Shown here in pieces: positions 50,358-60,224 of a DNA stretch of 64,000 nt. The notes under the pieces were generated by a model. That model did not search any database and was not told the origin of the DNA. It saw only the letters and a program-made list of their open reading frames with translations. Numbering within the stretch: position 1 is the stretch's first letter; every line of letters begins with the position of its first letter. The stretch spans positions 372,001 to 436,000 of the forward strand of contig JBDWDN010000003.1 in the NCBI GenBank assembly GCA_039977295.1. The letters are read 5' to 3'. Source of the stretch: Hellea sp039977295. GTDB lineage: Bacteria > Pseudomonadota > Alphaproteobacteria > Caulobacterales > Maricaulaceae. A program made the position numbers and the translations under genes.

Positions 50358-53300
50358 CTACTCCGCCGCAGCTTGTGTCAAAGGAACTTCCAACCGCGAA
50401 AGCATTTCTTTTGGAATAATTTGCCAGAATTTCCCACGCTCTAGCTCCCATTCCGATAAGAGTTTTTTCGAGAACTCTGAACCGGTCTGGGCGGCGTGTT
50501 TGCGGATGAGGTCTTTACATTCTTCTTCGTAATGTTCAGCGTCAAAGCGTTGCCAGACGATACTGTCTGGGTTTACGGCTTTTTCAAAATTGTCCTCTTC
50601 ATCATAAATATAAGCCATGCCGCCTGTCATGCCCGCGCCAAAATTGTCACCAACTTTGCCGAGGATAACGGCCGTGCCGCCTGTCATATATTCACATCCA
50701 TTTGTGCCGCAGCCCTCAATGACGGTTATTGCGCCTGAATTTCGAACAGCGAAACGTTCACCCGCACGGCCTGCCACCATGAGGGAGCCCTTCGTTGCGC
50801 CGTAGAGGCAGGTATTGCCGATGATGGCGCTGCTATGGTGATCTATGGGCGTGCTGCCTTGCGGGGAGACAATGATCTCTGCCCCTGACAAACCCTTGCC
50901 GACATAGTCATTGGCGTCGCCGTCAACAATAATACGCAGGCCTTGCATGCCAAATGCGCCGAGTGATTGTCCCGCAGAGCCGCGAAGACGAACGGTTAGC
51001 TGTCCGTCGGGAAGCCCTTTTGCGCCAAAGCTTTGATAGATGTGCGAGCTTGTGCGCGTGCCAACGGCGCGGTGTGTGTTCTCCACAGTATAAGTCAGAT
51101 AGATCTTTTCGCCGCGGTCAAAGAACTGAGCGGAATCAGCGATAATGTTTTTATCCAAAGACTCTGGCACTTCGATGCGAAAGCGGCGTGTATCCTTGAT
51201 AGGCGAATTATCCACACGCGCGAGAATGGGGTTTAGGTCAAGGTCGTCGAGATTTTCAGCCCCGCGAGAGACTTGCGCCAATAAATCTGTGCGGCCAATA
51301 ATCTCGTCCAATGTTTCTACGCCAAGCTCGGCCAAAATTTCGCGCACATCCTCTGCAATAAATGTCATTAAGTTGATGACTTTTTCGGGCGTGCCTGTGA
51401 ATTTCTCCCTTAGGCGAGGGTCTTGGACACAGACGCCAACAGGACATGTATTGGAATGGCACTGACGCACCATGATACAGCCCATAGCCACGAGGCTAAG
51501 CGTGCCGATGCCATATTCTTCGGCGCCCAGCATGGCCGCAATGACAATATCTCGGCCTGTTTTCAGCCCGCCATCTGTGCGCAATGTGACAGAATTTCGA
51601 AGGTTATTTAACTTCAGCACTTGATGGGCTTCGGAAAGACCCAGCTCCCACGGGATACCCGCATATTTCAGCGATGTATTTGGCGATGCGCCTGTGCCGC
51701 CATTATGGCCAGCAATAAGGATGGTGTCTGCTTTGGCTTTGGCGACGCCCGCTGCAATTGTGCCGACTCCAGAAGAGGCCACAAGTTTCACGGCGACGCG
51801 CGCTGTGGGATTAATTTGTTTTAGATCGTAAATTAATTGCGCCAGGTCTTCGATGGAATAAATATCGTGATGCGGCGGCGGCGAAATTAATGTCACGCCA
51901 GGCGTCGCATTTCTAAATTTGGCGATCATCTCTGTGACTTTAAAGCCAGGTAACTGTCCACCTTCGCCGGGCTTAGCGCCCTGCGCGACTTTAATTTCAA
52001 TCTCGCGGCATTGGTTGAGATATTCGGCGTTCACGCCAAAACGGCCCGACGCAATTTGCTTGACCGCTGAATTCGGATTGTCGCCATTGGGAAGGGGCAC
52101 ATAGCGCGCGCGGTCTTCGCCGCCCTCGCCAGAGACAGATTTCGCGCCGATGCGGTTCATAGCAATATTTAATGTGCCGTGCGCTTCGGGCGATAAAGCG
52201 CCAAGCGACATTCCGGGCGTGCAAAAACGGCGGCGAATCTCATTGACGGATTGCACGCGGCGGAGCGGCATTGGTTTTCCGGCGGGTTTAAAATCGAGCA
52301 AGTCGCGTATTTGAATCGGCTTTTCTGAGTTCACGACGTCGGCATATTTTTTATAAAGCTCGTAATCTTCGCGGCCCACGGCTTCTTGCAGCATATGGAT
52401 CATCTCGGCTTTATAAGCATGACGCTCACCCTTGGCGCGCACGCGGTAAAGACCGCCTACGGGGAGGCGCACGACAGAGGGCTCATAAGCCTTCTCATGA
52501 GCTTCTAAGGCTTTGCTCTCTAACCCTGCAAGGCCAATGCCGGAAATACGGGACGTCATGCCGGGGAAGTTTTCACCGACCAGCGCGCGGGACAGACCCA
52601 TGGCTTCAAAATTATTGCCGCCCCGGTAAGATGAAATAACAGAGATACCCATCTTAGAGATAATCTTGAGAAGCCCGCCTTCAATAGCGGTCTTATATTG
52701 GGCAACAGCGTCGTCCGCGCTCATATCCAGTAAGCCGCGATTGACGCGGTCGACCAGGCTGTCTTGAGACATATAGGCGTTAACGGTTGTGGCGCCCGCG
52801 CCGATAAGAACTGCGAAATAATGCGTATCCATACATTCGGCAGAGCGGACGATGATAGAACATGAAGAGCGCAAACCATGACTTACTAGATGGGTTTGCA
52901 CAGCTGCGGTGCAGAGGATAATGGGTGCGGCAATATTTTCATCATCAGTAAATTCATCTGTGAGGATGATGTTCTCAACACCGCGCTTTACAGCTTCCTC
53001 GGCTTCGAATTTGACGCGCTCCAGCATAGCTTTTAACGCGCGGCCGCCTGAATTTTCAGCCACGTCAGAGGCCTCAAATGTGCAATCAATGGCATGAACC
53101 TTTTTGGGGCCCACAAGTTTTTTATACTTCGCGAGCATCCCAGTTGTCATGACGGGGCTATCTAAAACAAGCATCTCATTGGTTTGTGAGCTGTCTTCAG
53201 CGAGAATATTACGCAAATTTCTAAACCGTGTTTTCAGGCCCATAACGCGCGTCTCGCGCAGTGGATCGATCGGCGGATTCGTGACCTGGCTAAAATTCTG

Positions 53301-54881
53301 ACGGAAATAATGTGAGAGCGGACGGTAAACATCTGACAGCACAGCAAGCGGCGTATCATCCCCCATGGAGCCGATGGTTTCTTTGCCCATTTCGGCCATA
53401 GGGCCGAGTATAAGTTCTAAGTCTTCGAGGGTTTGGCCGCACGACATTTGACGTCTTGCAAGGCTTTCACCTGATAGCTGAGGCGCGGGCTCAGCGCCTG
53501 CTAGTTTTTCGTCTAGATTTACGACTTTTTTGAGCCACTTTTTATAGGGGCGTTTTTCGGCAAGCTCGTCAATGATGGCGGTAGAATCGTAAAACTTACC
53601 TTCTTCCAGATCGACAGCAATCATGCGTCCCGGCTTCAATGCTCCCTTTTGAACAATCGTTTTCTCTTCCATTGGGCACATGCCCGTTTCGGATCCGACG
53701 GCTAAGACGCCGTCATTGGAAATTGAATAGCGCAAGGGGCGCAGGCCATTGCGGTCGAGTCCCGCCATAACCCAGCGTCCATCATAGGCGGCGAGGGCGG
53801 CAGGCCCGTCCCAAGGCTCCATCACGCCATTGCAATATTCATAAAGCGCGCGCCAGCTTTCGGGCATGAGGTCGCCGCGCTTAGAATAAGCTTCGGGCAC
53901 AAGCAGCGTCTTTGCCATGGGCGCGGTGCGGCCAGCCCGCACAAGCAGCTCAAAAACGGAATCGAGCGCCGCAGAGTCAGAACTGCCTTTTTGGATAACA
54001 GGTTTCACGTCATCGGCGCGCTCACCAAAGGCGGCGCTTGCCATTTTTATCTCATGGCTTTTCATGTGATTAGCATTAGCTTTCAGCGTGTTAATTTCGC
54101 CGTTATGGGCGAGCATACGGAAAGGCTGGGCAAGCCACCATTGCGGGAAAGTATTTGTTGAATAGCGCTGATGATAAATCGCGGCGCGTGAGATAAAACG
54201 TTCATCCTTGAGATCAGGATAGAAATTATCAATATCTTCGGCAAGGAACATGCCTTTATAAATAATCGTTTGCACAGAGAGTGAGCAGGCATAGAAACTC
54301 GGGATAGCGGCCTCAATGGCGCGCTTTTCAATACGGCGGCGAATAATATAAAGTTCGCGCTCTAAGGTATTCCCCTTACGGCCTTGCGGATCGCGGAACA
54401 TGACCTGTTCAATGGCAGGGCGCGTGGCTTTGGCCTTTTCGCCAATGACATCAATGTCAATTGGCACTTGACGCCAGCCGTAAATATAAAACCCTTCTTT
54501 GAGAAGTTCCGTTTCGACAATCGTGCGCGCAGCTTCTTGTGATTTAAAATCTGTGCGGGGGAGGAAAAACATACCAACCGCAATTTTCGCAGCGGTGGGT
54601 TTATGGCCTGTATCTTCGACTTGCGCGCGGAAGAATCCTTGCGGGATATCGAGGCGAATGCCTGCGCCGTCCCCCGTCTTCCCATCAGCGTCAACAGCGC
54701 CGCGATGCCAAACATTTTTAAGGGCTTGAATAGACATCTCGACCACGTCACGGCGCGGCGTCCCGTCAATAGACGCGACAAGTCCAACGCCGCAATTGGC
54801 GTGCTCGTTCTCAGGATTATAGGCATGGGCCGCAATTAAGGCATCGCGGTCTGCTTCATATTTTTTAAGCCAGTTACTCAT
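50358..54881 (-). CDS. gltB: Glutamate synthase (NADPH) large subunit
   Basis: A 1507-aa enzyme making two glutamates from glutamine and 2-oxoglutarate. The N-terminal amidotransferase nucleophile is C30 (NCGVGL), exposed by propeptide removal. The central domain and FMN-binding synthase domain follow (GEGGEDRARY, KPGEGGQLPG, GHNGGTGASP). A 3Fe-4S cluster motif C-x5-C-x4-C lies in GCIMVRQCHSNTCPVG. The C-terminal GXGXG beta-helix closes the protein. It is third in the gltD-GFA-gltB run, 1 bp past the GFA stop. Confidence 0.97.
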   Translation of the reverse strand: MSNWLKKYEADRDALIAAHAYNPENEHANCGVGLVASIDGTPRRDVVEMSIQALKNVWHRGAVDADGKTGDGAGIRLDIPQGFFRAQVEDTGHKPTAAKIAVGMFFLPRTDFKSQEAARTIVETELLKEGFYIYGWRQVPIDIDVIGEKAKATRPAIEQVMFRDPQGRKGNTLERELYIIRRRIEKRAIEAAIPSFYACSLSVQTIIYKGMFLAEDIDNFYPDLKDERFISRAAIYHQRYSTNTFPQWWLAQPFRMLAHNGEINTLKANANHMKSHEIKMASAAFGERADDVKPVIQKGSSDSAALDSVFELLVRAGRTAPMAKTLLVPEAYSKRGDLMPESWRALYEYCNGVMEPWDGPAALAAYDGRWVMAGLDRNGLRPLRYSISNDGVLAVGSETGMCPMEEKTIVQKGALKPGRMIAVDLEEGKFYDSTAIIDELAEKRPYKKWLKKVVNLDEKLAGAEPAPQLSGESLARRQMSCGQTLEDLELILGPMAEMGKETIGSMGDDTPLAVLSDVYRPLSHYFRQNFSQVTNPPIDPLRETRVMGLKTRFRNLRNILAEDSSQTNEMLVLDSPVMTTGMLAKYKKLVGPKKVHAIDCTFEASDVAENSGGRALKAMLERVKFEAEEAVKRGVENIILTDEFTDDENIAAPIILCTAAVQTHLVSHGLRSSCSIIVRSAECMDTHYFAVLIGAGATTVNAYMSQDSLVDRVNRGLLDMSADDAVAQYKTAIEGGLLKIISKMGISVISSYRGGNNFEAMGLSRALVGENFPGMTSRISGIGLAGLESKALEAHEKAYEPSVVRLPVGGLYRVRAKGERHAYKAEMIHMLQEAVGREDYELYKKYADVVNSEKPIQIRDLLDFKPAGKPMPLRRVQSVNEIRRRFCTPGMSLGALSPEAHGTLNIAMNRIGAKSVSGEGGEDRARYVPLPNGDNPNSAVKQIASGRFGVNAEYLNQCREIEIKVAQGAKPGEGGQLPGFKVTEMIAKFRNATPGVTLISPPPHHDIYSIEDLAQLIYDLKQINPTARVAVKLVASSGVGTIAAGVAKAKADTILIAGHNGGTGASPNTSLKYAGIPWELGLSEAHQVLKLNNLRNSVTLRTDGGLKTGRDIVIAAMLGAEEYGIGTLSLVAMGCIMVRQCHSNTCPVGVCVQDPRLREKFTGTPEKVINLMTFIAEDVREILAELGVETLDEIIGRTDLLAQVSRGAENLDDLDLNPILARVDNSPIKDTRRFRIEVPESLDKNIIADSAQFFDRGEKIYLTYTVENTHRAVGTRTSSHIYQSFGAKGLPDGQLTVRLRGSAGQSLGAFGMQGLRIIVDGDANDYVGKGLSGAEIIVSPQGSTPIDHHSSAIIGNTCLYGATKGSLMVAGRAGERFAVRNSGAITVIEGCGTNGCEYMTGGTAVILGKVGDNFGAGMTGGMAYIYDEEDNFEKAVNPDSIVWQRFDAEHYEEECKDLIRKHAAQTGSEFSKKLLSEWELERGKFWQIIPKEMLSRLEVPLTQAAAE

Positions 54882-54882
54882 T

Positions 54883-55302
54883 TTATTTTCCTTGAAGGCT
54901 TACGAAAAATTCTTCGCCTGTCAGGCGCGGGTGATCGCCAGATAAGGCGTAATAATTAGGTTTTTCATCGATGAAGATTTCTTTGCCAAGCGTCAGGCCT
55001 TCAGGCAAATCTAACGAACCTGCGGATATCGCCCAGAAGCCCTCATTGTCATTTAAGCGGTAAAACAAACTGGACCCGCAATTTTTACAAAAGCCGCGCT
55101 TGGCCCATTCAGAGCTAGCATACCATGTAAGCCCATCATCCTTCGTGATGGTGACGCCGCCTTCGAAAAAGTCAGCGCCAATAAAGGCTCCGCCGCCGCC
55201 CCAGCCTTGGCATATTTTGCAATTACAGGCGTCAATGACGCTAGGCATAGGGGTCGTGAATTCCACATCACCGCAGAGGCATTTTCCATTTAGTGTTGTC
55301 AT
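54883..55302 (-). CDS. GFA-family (CENP-V/GFA domain) zinc protein
   Basis: A 139-aa protein: CLCGDVEFTTPMPSVIDACN, then CKICQGWGGG and a third pair in CKNCGSSLFYRL, seven cysteines in the GFA zinc-binding pattern. Members include the Paracoccus Gfa protein once linked to formaldehyde-glutathione conjugation; most are uncharacterised. It is wedged between gltD and gltB with 3- and 1-bp gaps and GGAG SD, so it is expressed as part of the glutamate synthase operon. Confidence 0.92.
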   Translation of the reverse strand: MTTLNGKCLCGDVEFTTPMPSVIDACNCKICQGWGGGGAFIGADFFEGGVTITKDDGLTWYASSEWAKRGFCKNCGSSLFYRLNDNEGFWAISAGSLDLPEGLTLGKEIFIDEKPNYYALSGDHPRLTGEEFFVSLQGK

Positions 55303-55305
55303 GAT

Positions 55306-56745
55306 CTACTCCGCTGCCGCTTTGGCATCTGCTGCCATTTGAGCTTTTAGATATTTATGCATATGGGCGGCGGCGTCGCGGCCTTCACGAATGGCCCAGA
55401 CCACGAGGCTCGCGCCGCGAACAATATCGCCTGCCGCGTAAACACCGGGCAAGTTGGTTTCAAAGGTCAAAGGATTGACCCGCAATGTGCCCCACCGCGT
55501 GAGGGTGATATCATCAGACAGGTTCTTCATATTCTCAGGAGAAAAGCCAAGCGCTTTGATTACGAGATCGGCTTTAACATCAAAATCCGCATCTGTAATC
55601 GGTTCAACACTTTCGCGGCCCGACGCGTCTTTCTTACCGAGGCGCATCTTATCAGCACGCACAGATGAGACTTTGCCATTGTCATCATAAATTGCTTTGG
55701 GCGCTGCGAGCCATTCAAAAGTTACACCCTCTTCTTGGGCATTGGCTGTCTCGCGGCGAGAGCCTGGCATATTATTATGGTCGCGGCGGTAAAGACAGGT
55801 CACGGATTTTGCGCCTTGGCGGATGGCTGTGCGTACACAATCCATTGCAGTATCGCCGCCGCCAATGACAACGACATCTTTATCTACGGCTGTTTCGGCA
55901 GGAATCTTATCCCCTAATCCACGCTTATTAGAGTTGATTAGATAGGGAAGCGCTGGCGTGACGCCATTAGCGCCCGCGCCAGGACATTCCAAATCACGAG
56001 CTTTGTAAACGCCTGTTGCAATCAGAACGGCTTGATGTTTCTCTCGCAGTTTATCAAATGTTATGTCTGCGCCGACATCACAGTTCAGAACGAATTTAAT
56101 CCCGCCCTCTTCGAGGCGCTTTGTGCGGCGCTGAACAATCTCTTTATCGAGCTTAAAGTTTGGAATGCCGTATATCAGTAAGCCGCCCGCGCGGTCATGG
56201 CGATCATAGACTGTAACCTGCCAGCCAAGGTCACGAAGCTGTTCAGCGGCGGCGAGACCAGCGGGGCCTGCGCCGATTATACCGACGGATAGTGGACGTT
56301 CCTTGCGCGGCTTGATCGGTTCAACCCAGCCTTCTTTCCAAGCTGTGTCCGTCAGGTAGCGCTCAACGGAGCCAATTGTGACCGTGCCGTGGCCAGATTG
56401 TTCAATAACGCAAGAGCCTTCGCAGAGACGGTCTTGGGGACAGATACGGCCGCAAATCTCAGGCATATTATTGGTCGCGGAGGAGACGCGGTAAGCTTCC
56501 TCCACGCGGCCTTCAGCGGTGAGTTTCAGCCAATCGGGAATATTATTTTCGAGCGGGCAATGGTTTTGACAAAAGGGCACGCCGCATTGGCTACAGCGGG
56601 ATGCCTGCTCCTCGGCCTTCACGTCAATATAATCACCATATATCTCAAGAAAGTCATCCTTGCGCACAGCAGAGTCCCGCTTTTCGGGCATATCCCGTTC
56701 AGTATCGACGAATTGCAGCATCTTGGCAGAGGGCTTTTTGGGCAT
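55306..56745 (-). CDS. gltD: Glutamate synthase (NADPH) small subunit
   Basis: A 479-aa flavoprotein that feeds NADPH electrons to GltB. N-terminal iron-sulfur ligands are in CSQCGVPFCQNHCPLENNIP and CGRICPQDRLCEGSC. The FAD loop is VGIIGAGPAGLAAAEQL and the NADPH loop VVVIGGGDTAMDCVRTA; C-terminal GVYAAGDIVRGASLV closes the FAD site. ATG 56745 (MPKKPSAKM) is preferred; a TTG at 56763 would add six residues and SD support is weak for both. First gene of the gltD-GFA-gltB operon. Confidence 0.96.
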   Translation of the reverse strand: MPKKPSAKMLQFVDTERDMPEKRDSAVRKDDFLEIYGDYIDVKAEEQASRCSQCGVPFCQNHCPLENNIPDWLKLTAEGRVEEAYRVSSATNNMPEICGRICPQDRLCEGSCVIEQSGHGTVTIGSVERYLTDTAWKEGWVEPIKPRKERPLSVGIIGAGPAGLAAAEQLRDLGWQVTVYDRHDRAGGLLIYGIPNFKLDKEIVQRRTKRLEEGGIKFVLNCDVGADITFDKLREKHQAVLIATGVYKARDLECPGAGANGVTPALPYLINSNKRGLGDKIPAETAVDKDVVVIGGGDTAMDCVRTAIRQGAKSVTCLYRRDHNNMPGSRRETANAQEEGVTFEWLAAPKAIYDDNGKVSSVRADKMRLGKKDASGRESVEPITDADFDVKADLVIKALGFSPENMKNLSDDITLTRWGTLRVNPLTFETNLPGVYAAGDIVRGASLVVWAIREGRDAAAHMHKYLKAQMAADAKAAAE

Positions 56746-57119
56746 GATAGTCTTTCGAGGCAAGCTGGCGTGTTTGTAGAGTAATTTTGCGCCTTATAGA
56801 CATTTGATTATATGTAAGTGAGTCTGAAAATGCAAACTGCGACAATTTGTCAAAAAAGGACAAAATGAGAAAAACGTGAAATGCAAGAAATTTTGGATAA
56901 CCATCTGTTTTATTTAAGATTAATGTAACCGCGCGGGAATAATATTATAAAGAAATGGATTTTACTTAAAGTTATTCCTCGATCTGAAAGTGTCCATTAC
57001 ATGTGTTTCAGTCCAAAGAGACGTCCATTTCTACTCAAAATCATTTGGGCCATAATTTCACCACGTCCATCCGCATAAAAATAAAGATGCATTAACCCTA
57101 ACAGATTAGACCTATCACT
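56746..57119. other. AT-rich intergenic region between gltD and uppP
   Basis: 374 bp between divergent genes, clearly richer in A+T than the coding flanks. It must hold the promoters of the glutamate synthase operon and uppP. A TTGTC-AAAAAAG-GACAA inverted repeat lies near 56852-56870 and one GAGTC (GANTC) near 56820. No convincing NtrC, sigma-54 or CtrA full site was found. Confidence 0.4.
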
Positions 57120-57932
57120 ATGTCATGGCTCCACCTCGCAATCCTCGCTATTATCCAAGGTCTCACAGAGTTCTTGCCGATTTCTAGTTCCGCGCATCTT
57201 GTGCTCACGCCGCAGCTTTTGGGATGGGAAGCCGACCAAGGCCCGCTTATTGATGTCATGGCGCATTTTGGCTCGCTCTTTGCCGTGATGGCCTATTTTC
57301 GCAAAGATGTTGGCGGTATCGTTAGCGGGGTTTTTGATCTGCTGGCACGTAAGCTCAATAAAAATTCTGCGCTAGCTCTAAACCTCATCATCGCCACACC
57401 GCCAGCCCTAGCGTTTGGGTTTTGTCTCAATAAATTTGGCTATGATGTATTGCTGCGCTCGCCCCTTATCATTGCGATTACGACGATTGTATTTGGTATC
57501 CTGCTCTGGGTCTCTGATATTAAGGGCCGAGAAGAAAAAACAACGGAGGATTTGACGTGGAAAGGCGCCGCCCTAATGGGGCTTGCGCAAACCCTTGCCT
57601 TAATCCCTGGCACGTCACGCTCAGGCATAACGATGACAACGGCCCGCTTTATGCACATGACTCGCGAAGAAAGCGCGCGTTTTTCTATGCTTATGAGCTT
57701 GCCGATTATTGGCGCGGGCGGATTATTTGCGCTCTTGAAATTGATAACAGAACCTGGCGGGACAGCGGGCGTGTCTGACGGCCTGATCGTTGCCGGATTA
57801 TCTTTCATCACGGCATATGGCTGTATTGCCCTCTTTATGAAATGGGTTTCCAGAATTGGCTTCTTCCCTTTCATGGTGTATCGGCTTCTTTTAGGGGCGG
57901 GTCTGCTGATATGGATTTTTACCCAAGCCTGA
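57120..57932 (+). CDS. uppP: Undecaprenyl-diphosphate phosphatase
   Basis: A 270-aa integral membrane enzyme recycling the lipid carrier for peptidoglycan synthesis; also called BacA because excess gives bacitracin resistance. IIQGLTEFLPISSSAHLVL is the first catalytic motif with its two Glu/Ser residues and LIPGTSRSGITMT the second, with the essential Arg. About seven membrane segments. There is no clear SD before ATG 57120. A serine hydrolase gene follows 26 bp later. Confidence 0.97.
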   Translation: MSWLHLAILAIIQGLTEFLPISSSAHLVLTPQLLGWEADQGPLIDVMAHFGSLFAVMAYFRKDVGGIVSGVFDLLARKLNKNSALALNLIIATPPALAFGFCLNKFGYDVLLRSPLIIAITTIVFGILLWVSDIKGREEKTTEDLTWKGAALMGLAQTLALIPGTSRSGITMTTARFMHMTREESARFSMLMSLPIIGAGGLFALLKLITEPGGTAGVSDGLIVAGLSFITAYGCIALFMKWVSRIGFFPFMVYRLLLGAGLLIWIFTQA

Positions 57933-57958
57933 GACAAAAATGATATGAGGGATTTTTA

Positions 57959-59179
57959 ATGAAGCGGACTGCACAGTTTACTGGACAGAATGAGAGGGCG
58001 TCTTTTACAGCCATCTCTATGATCTCCCGCCTCATCTTAGCTTTAATTTTTTACGTTTTCTCCTTTGCGAACGTATCTGCCAATATTGCTACAGGCCAGA
58101 CGCGCGAGCCCGGTATTGATATTGAAGAACTCGATAAACGCGCCAGCCAGCTTATGCATCAGCTCGAAATGGTCGGTATGTCTGTCGCCATTGTTGAGAA
58201 TGGGAAAATGACATGGTCAAAAGGTTACGGAGAGACCTTGCGTAATTCTAATAAGCTTGTCACCGCCGATACTGTTTTTCGCTGGGCGTCCGTATCCAAA
58301 GGCGTTGCTGCGGCTACCGTCTTGTCTCTTGAAGAAGACGGAAATCTTACATTGGCTGAACCCGCTAAACTGCATGCCGCGTCATTGGAGCTCCCTGCGT
58401 CCGAGACGCAAATCTCAATTGAAGACCTTCTCTCCCACCGCGTTGGTATTGTGCGCAATGCCTATGATAACCGTATTGAGGGCGGCAAGGGAGCTAAGAC
58501 CGTGCGCCGCGCGCTGAAAGATTTAAAATATCTGTGTGAGCCAGGGACATGTCACACCTATCAAAACGCCGCTTATGATGCCTCATCTGAAATCGTCGAG
58601 AGCATAACGGGACTGCCTTATAAATCTGTTGTGCAAGAACGCATCTTTGGTCCGCTGGGTATGACAACGGCCAGCACAACGCTTGAGGGATTACAGCGTT
58701 CTAAATCTTGGGCCCGTCCCCATGGCCGCCATGGCAGCAAAATAAACCGCGTTAAAGAAACCTATTACCGCGTCCCCGCGGCGGCAGGGGTAAATAGCTC
58801 TGTCAAAGATCTCGCAAAATGGATGACGGCGCAAATGCCAGCTGAGGAGAAAATTCCTGCAGAGCAGTTAACAAAGATGCAAACCTCGCATGTGGTGACG
58901 CCGCGCGAACAGCGTTTTATGCGCCGCAAATATGGCGCGCTTGAAAATGCCCATTACGGTCTAGGATGGCGCACCTATGACTATGCCGGTCATAAGGTCG
59001 TCGGCCATCGCGGCGGCGTTCAAGGTTACCGCGCCCTCGTGCTGTTTGATCCCGAAAAACGCTCCGGCATCGCCATGATGTGGAACAGCCCCCATAGCCG
59101 CCCAATAGGATTACAGCTAGAATTTATGGACCAACTTTATGGTCTGCCGAAGAGGGATTGGTTGAGGCTGAATAAGTAG
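57959..59179 (+). CDS. Exported serine hydrolase of the class C beta-lactamase family
   Basis: A 406-aa protein. An N-terminal hydrophobic segment (about 21-41) looks like a signal peptide. The catalytic tetrad appears as S111-VS-K114 (SxxK), Y201-Q-N203 (YxN) and a late GHRGGVQGY in place of KTG. Family members include AmpC, D-aminopeptidases and esterases such as EstB; HxG in the third motif is more common in peptidases and esterases than in lactamases. A GAGGG SD precedes ATG 57959. It may be cotranscribed with uppP, consistent with an envelope role (inference). Confidence 0.9.
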   Translation: MKRTAQFTGQNERASFTAISMISRLILALIFYVFSFANVSANIATGQTREPGIDIEELDKRASQLMHQLEMVGMSVAIVENGKMTWSKGYGETLRNSNKLVTADTVFRWASVSKGVAAATVLSLEEDGNLTLAEPAKLHAASLELPASETQISIEDLLSHRVGIVRNAYDNRIEGGKGAKTVRRALKDLKYLCEPGTCHTYQNAAYDASSEIVESITGLPYKSVVQERIFGPLGMTTASTTLEGLQRSKSWARPHGRHGSKINRVKETYYRVPAAAGVNSSVKDLAKWMTAQMPAEEKIPAEQLTKMQTSHVVTPREQRFMRRKYGALENAHYGLGWRTYDYAGHKVVGHRGGVQGYRALVLFDPEKRSGIAMMWNSPHSRPIGLQLEFMDQLYGLPKRDWLRLNK

Positions 59180-59334
59180 GGTGCAGATCAGTGGCTTACT
59201 TGGAGTGATTTTAAGGCACTCAGATTCTGCTGTCCAAAGTTACAATGCAAACAATAGCTTTTGGTCATTTCGAAAATATGAGCTTAAGGTAACCTAGCTT
59301 AATATAAATACAGTCTATAAATCTATGAGCAATT

Positions 59335-59967
59335 ATGAAACTGGTTGACTTTGCATTATATACACCCCGTCCATTGACTGATGAAGGCCGCGAACTTGAA
59401 GAGAAATCTCAGGCAATTTTTACAGCCATTGTTAGAAGACTAAAGCGGGACGTAGAAACTAACGACTTTCGTAAAGTCAACGTCATGATAAATTCTCAAT
59501 CACCCAACAAATATACAAAAGGGCTATCAACTTTGAGTTATCATATGAAAGACTTTGACATCAGATCAATCCTCAATCGGAACAGTGACGAACAAAAGAA
59601 TATGGTATTAGGGTTAGGGGTCGATATTCTCAAAGATGTATTTTCTCAGTATGATTTGAAGGGTGTGTCACTAAAAGAAATAAAAAAAGATTTGGAAGAG
59701 AATGGTTTCACGAATGTTTACCAAGGGCCGATAAATGAGCTTGACGGGATTCGAGCGCGCGTAAAAGCCATTCAAGGTTTTGATAGGACTGCAATAGTAA
59801 TCGAAGTTAAAAGAAAACGAACGTTATTGAAAGAAATAGAATTGTTCGACCTTAGGTCCACCAGCCCTTTCATTTTCCAAGCCTACTTAAGAAAACTAAA
59901 TTGGATTTCCCCTAATAGCCTCAAGTTATCGATGCTGAACGGCGACGAACACTTAATTCCAATTTAG
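59335..59967 (+). CDS. Orphan hypothetical protein
   Basis: Unrecognised 210-aa protein, mostly charged, no signal peptide or membrane segment. The G+C content looks clearly lower than that of the neighbours. Two halves can be seen: a Lys/Arg/Asp-rich N-terminal half (KRDVETNDFRKVNVMINSQS) and a C-terminal half with beta-strand patterns (RTAIVIEVKRKR). The SD is weak. The isolated position and skewed composition suggest horizontal acquisition; an effector or immunity-type role is possible but nothing in the sequence proves it. Confidence 0.65.
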   Translation: MKLVDFALYTPRPLTDEGRELEEKSQAIFTAIVRRLKRDVETNDFRKVNVMINSQSPNKYTKGLSTLSYHMKDFDIRSILNRNSDEQKNMVLGLGVDILKDVFSQYDLKGVSLKEIKKDLEENGFTNVYQGPINELDGIRARVKAIQGFDRTAIVIEVKRKRTLLKEIELFDLRSTSPFIFQAYLRKLNWISPNSLKLSMLNGDEHLIPI

Positions 59968-60116
59968 ATTGACGTATAATTAGAAGGTAAAGTCCATTTT
60001 GCAGACGCGTATAGACAAGGCGTGAGTGTCTTATTCTGAGCGTTTATCGCCTCTGGCTCAGAGGCTTAGCTTAGGCTGCGGTTCTAGGGTAGTGTTAAGG
60101 CGAAAGCCTGCGCAAT

Positions 60117-60150
60117 AAAAAACCCGCCTCAATGGACGGGTTTTCTTTTA
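60117..60150. terminator. Bidirectional terminator downstream of etfA
   Basis: AAAACCCG (60119-60126) pairs with CGGGTTTT (60137-60144). The A-run on the left gives six T residues on the minus strand, suiting the etfBA transcript; TTTTCTTTTA on the right serves plus-strand transcripts. Confidence 0.8.
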
Positions 60151-60224
60151 ATTGAATTTTAGACCAGGTCAGGCATCTCCGTAAACCTGCTTCGCAGGTA
60201 AAACGCTCAGCGGTTACGTAGATG

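Noticed and set aside
51209..51217. Perfect DnaA box TTATCCACA
   Set aside because: Single site inside the gltB coding sequence with no partner boxes; chance occurrence.
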